Source of the DNA: JACKII01 sp963807085
GTDB lineage: Bacteria > Pseudomonadota > Alphaproteobacteria > Bin95
Assembly (NCBI GenBank): GCA_963807085.1
Contig: CAWEBB010000021.1
Location: 62,001 to 126,000 of the forward strand
Reading direction: 5' to 3'
DNA length: 64,000 nt
Shown: piece after piece, positions 63,308 through 64,000 of the stretch
Numbering within the stretch: position 1 is the first letter of the stretch
How the letters are laid out: each line of letters begins with the position of its first letter
Program-made: the position numbers and the translations under genes
Notes under the pieces: model-generated
The model's database searches: none
Seen by the model: the letters and a program-made list of their open reading frames with translations, nothing else
What the model was told of the DNA's origin: nothing

Positions 63308-64000
63308 CTAAACCCGGTAATCCTTGATCACATCGGGGTTGGGCTCCAGGCCGATGCCAGGTCCCTCCGGCACTTGGTACACGCCGCCTTTCGGCGGAAA
63401 GACGCCGTCGAACAGCGGCGCCTCCAGATTGCCGTAGAGGAATTCCACCGGCTGGTCGGTCTGCGCCACGATGTGCAGGGTCGCAAGGAAGCCCGGCCCG
63501 TAATAGGGCGAATGCGGCGCGAAGCCGACATTGCGCGTCCGGCAGAGCGAGAGGATTTTCATCATCTCGGTCACGCCGCCGACCTTGGCGACGCTCGGCT
63601 GGGCAAAGTCCACCGCGCCCGCATCCAGCATCTGGGTGAACTCCCAGATGGTCGAGGCGTTCTCTCCGGCCGCGAGCTTCATCGGCGCTCGCGCCCGCAA
63701 TTCGGCCAGGCCGTGGAAATTTTCCGGCGGCCAGACCGGCTCCTCCAGCCAATAGAGATCATAGGGCGCCATGGCCCAGGCGATTTCCTCGGCCTCCTGC
63801 AACGTCCAGGGGCAGTTGGTGTCCACCATCAGGCCGAACTCTTCGCCGCCGCCTTCGCGCGCCGCCGCGACGGCTTCCGGCGTGCGCTCGTGCAGCTTGA
63901 TCCACTGGTAACCTTCCCCGACCGCCTGGGCCGTGACCTCCGCCACCACGTCCGGATCGCCATAGCGCAGGAACGAGGCATAGGCCGGAACCTGCGTGCG
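63308..64000 (-). CDS. enolase-superfamily dehydratase/racemase, partial (5' end beyond window)
   Basis: C-terminal 231 residues of a mandelate-racemase-type barrel. Metal ligands appear in order: MVDTNCPW (Asp), LEEPVWPPE (Glu) and AGENAST (Glu). Catalytic histidine is in FAPHSPYYGPGF, and the lysine segment is WIKLHE where KxK is usual. The frame is open to position 64000 (RTQVPAYASFLRYGDPD). Acid-sugar dehydratase, D-tartrate or mandelate-like activity is possible. The substrate cannot be told. Confidence 0.83.
   Translation of the reverse strand, partial: RTQVPAYASFLRYGDPDVVAEVTAQAVGEGYQWIKLHERTPEAVAAAREGGGEEFGLMVDTNCPWTLQEAEEIAWAMAPYDLYWLEEPVWPPENFHGLAELRARAPMKLAAGENASTIWEFTQMLDAGAVDFAQPSVAKVGGVTEMMKILSLCRTRNVGFAPHSPYYGPGFLATLHIVAQTDQPVEFLYGNLEAPLFDGVFPPKGGVYQVPEGPGIGLEPNPDVIKDYRV

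Overview
The window is GC-rich (roughly 60-65 % by eye) and densely coded on both strands. It looks like the chromosome of an alphaproteobacterium, most plausibly Rhodospirillales-like. The evidence is a MucR/Ros-type regulator, an alphaproteobacterial TIGR02186-type membrane protein, a ribbon-helix-helix protein of the alphaproteobacterial type, class II ribonucleotide reductase as the visible RNR, an N-acetylglutaminylglutamine amide (NAGGN) operon, and the conserved order olsB-plsC-miaB-phoH-ybeY-corC-lnt. I saw no rRNA, tRNA or CRISPR array.

Layout. 1-8.96 kb (minus): partial hydantoinase/oxoprolinase A, selB and selA (overlapping), two MFS transporters and a CaiB-type CoA-transferase. 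9.1-17.2 kb (plus): two tandem GST paralogs, a PaaI-type thioesterase, a secreted unknown, then four luciferase-like (LLM) oxidoreductases around a hydrolase carrying the full fluoroacetate-dehalogenase catalytic set. 18.1-22.9 kb: the stress operon prkA-yeaH-spoVR. 22.9-25.6 kb: a mobile-element scar with an IS5-type transposase remnant fused to a toxin-gene fragment, and an IS1595 element flanked by AT-rich gene pieces. 25.7-29.4 kb: nrdJ with candidate NrdR boxes. 30.1-32.4 kb (minus): marR-VOC-serine hydrolase, divergent from the NAGGN operon asnO-ngg-M42 peptidase (32.4-37.2 kb) and an MFS gene. 38.6-48.6 kb (mostly minus): rpmB, an RHH regulator, lnt, corC, an apparent phoH-ybeY fusion, miaB, plsC/olsA, olsB and mucR. 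48.8-57.0 kb: a sulfur-flavoured stretch (TusA-like, TauE/SafE exporter, TIGR02186 protein, universal stress protein, soeA, soeB) interrupted by an alanine-rich antisense gene. 57.2-64 kb: nitronate monooxygenase-like, SDR, truncated chaA, D-cysteine desulfhydrase-like, an alpha/beta hydrolase, yebC and a partial enolase-superfamily gene.

Quality caveat. At least 18 frame-breaking single- or double-base indels fall inside otherwise well-conserved genes, including rpmB, nrdJ, plsC, soeA and spoVR, often at short homopolymers. The simplest reading is uncorrected sequencing or assembly error, not mass gene decay. I therefore annotate these as whole genes with frameshifts. Any inference that rests on a reading frame, above all the phoH-ybeY fusion, should be read with this in mind. 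True truncations, where sequence is absent and not merely shifted, are the IS5 transposase remnant, the toxin fragment, the chaA remnant and the periplasmic-binding-protein remnant.
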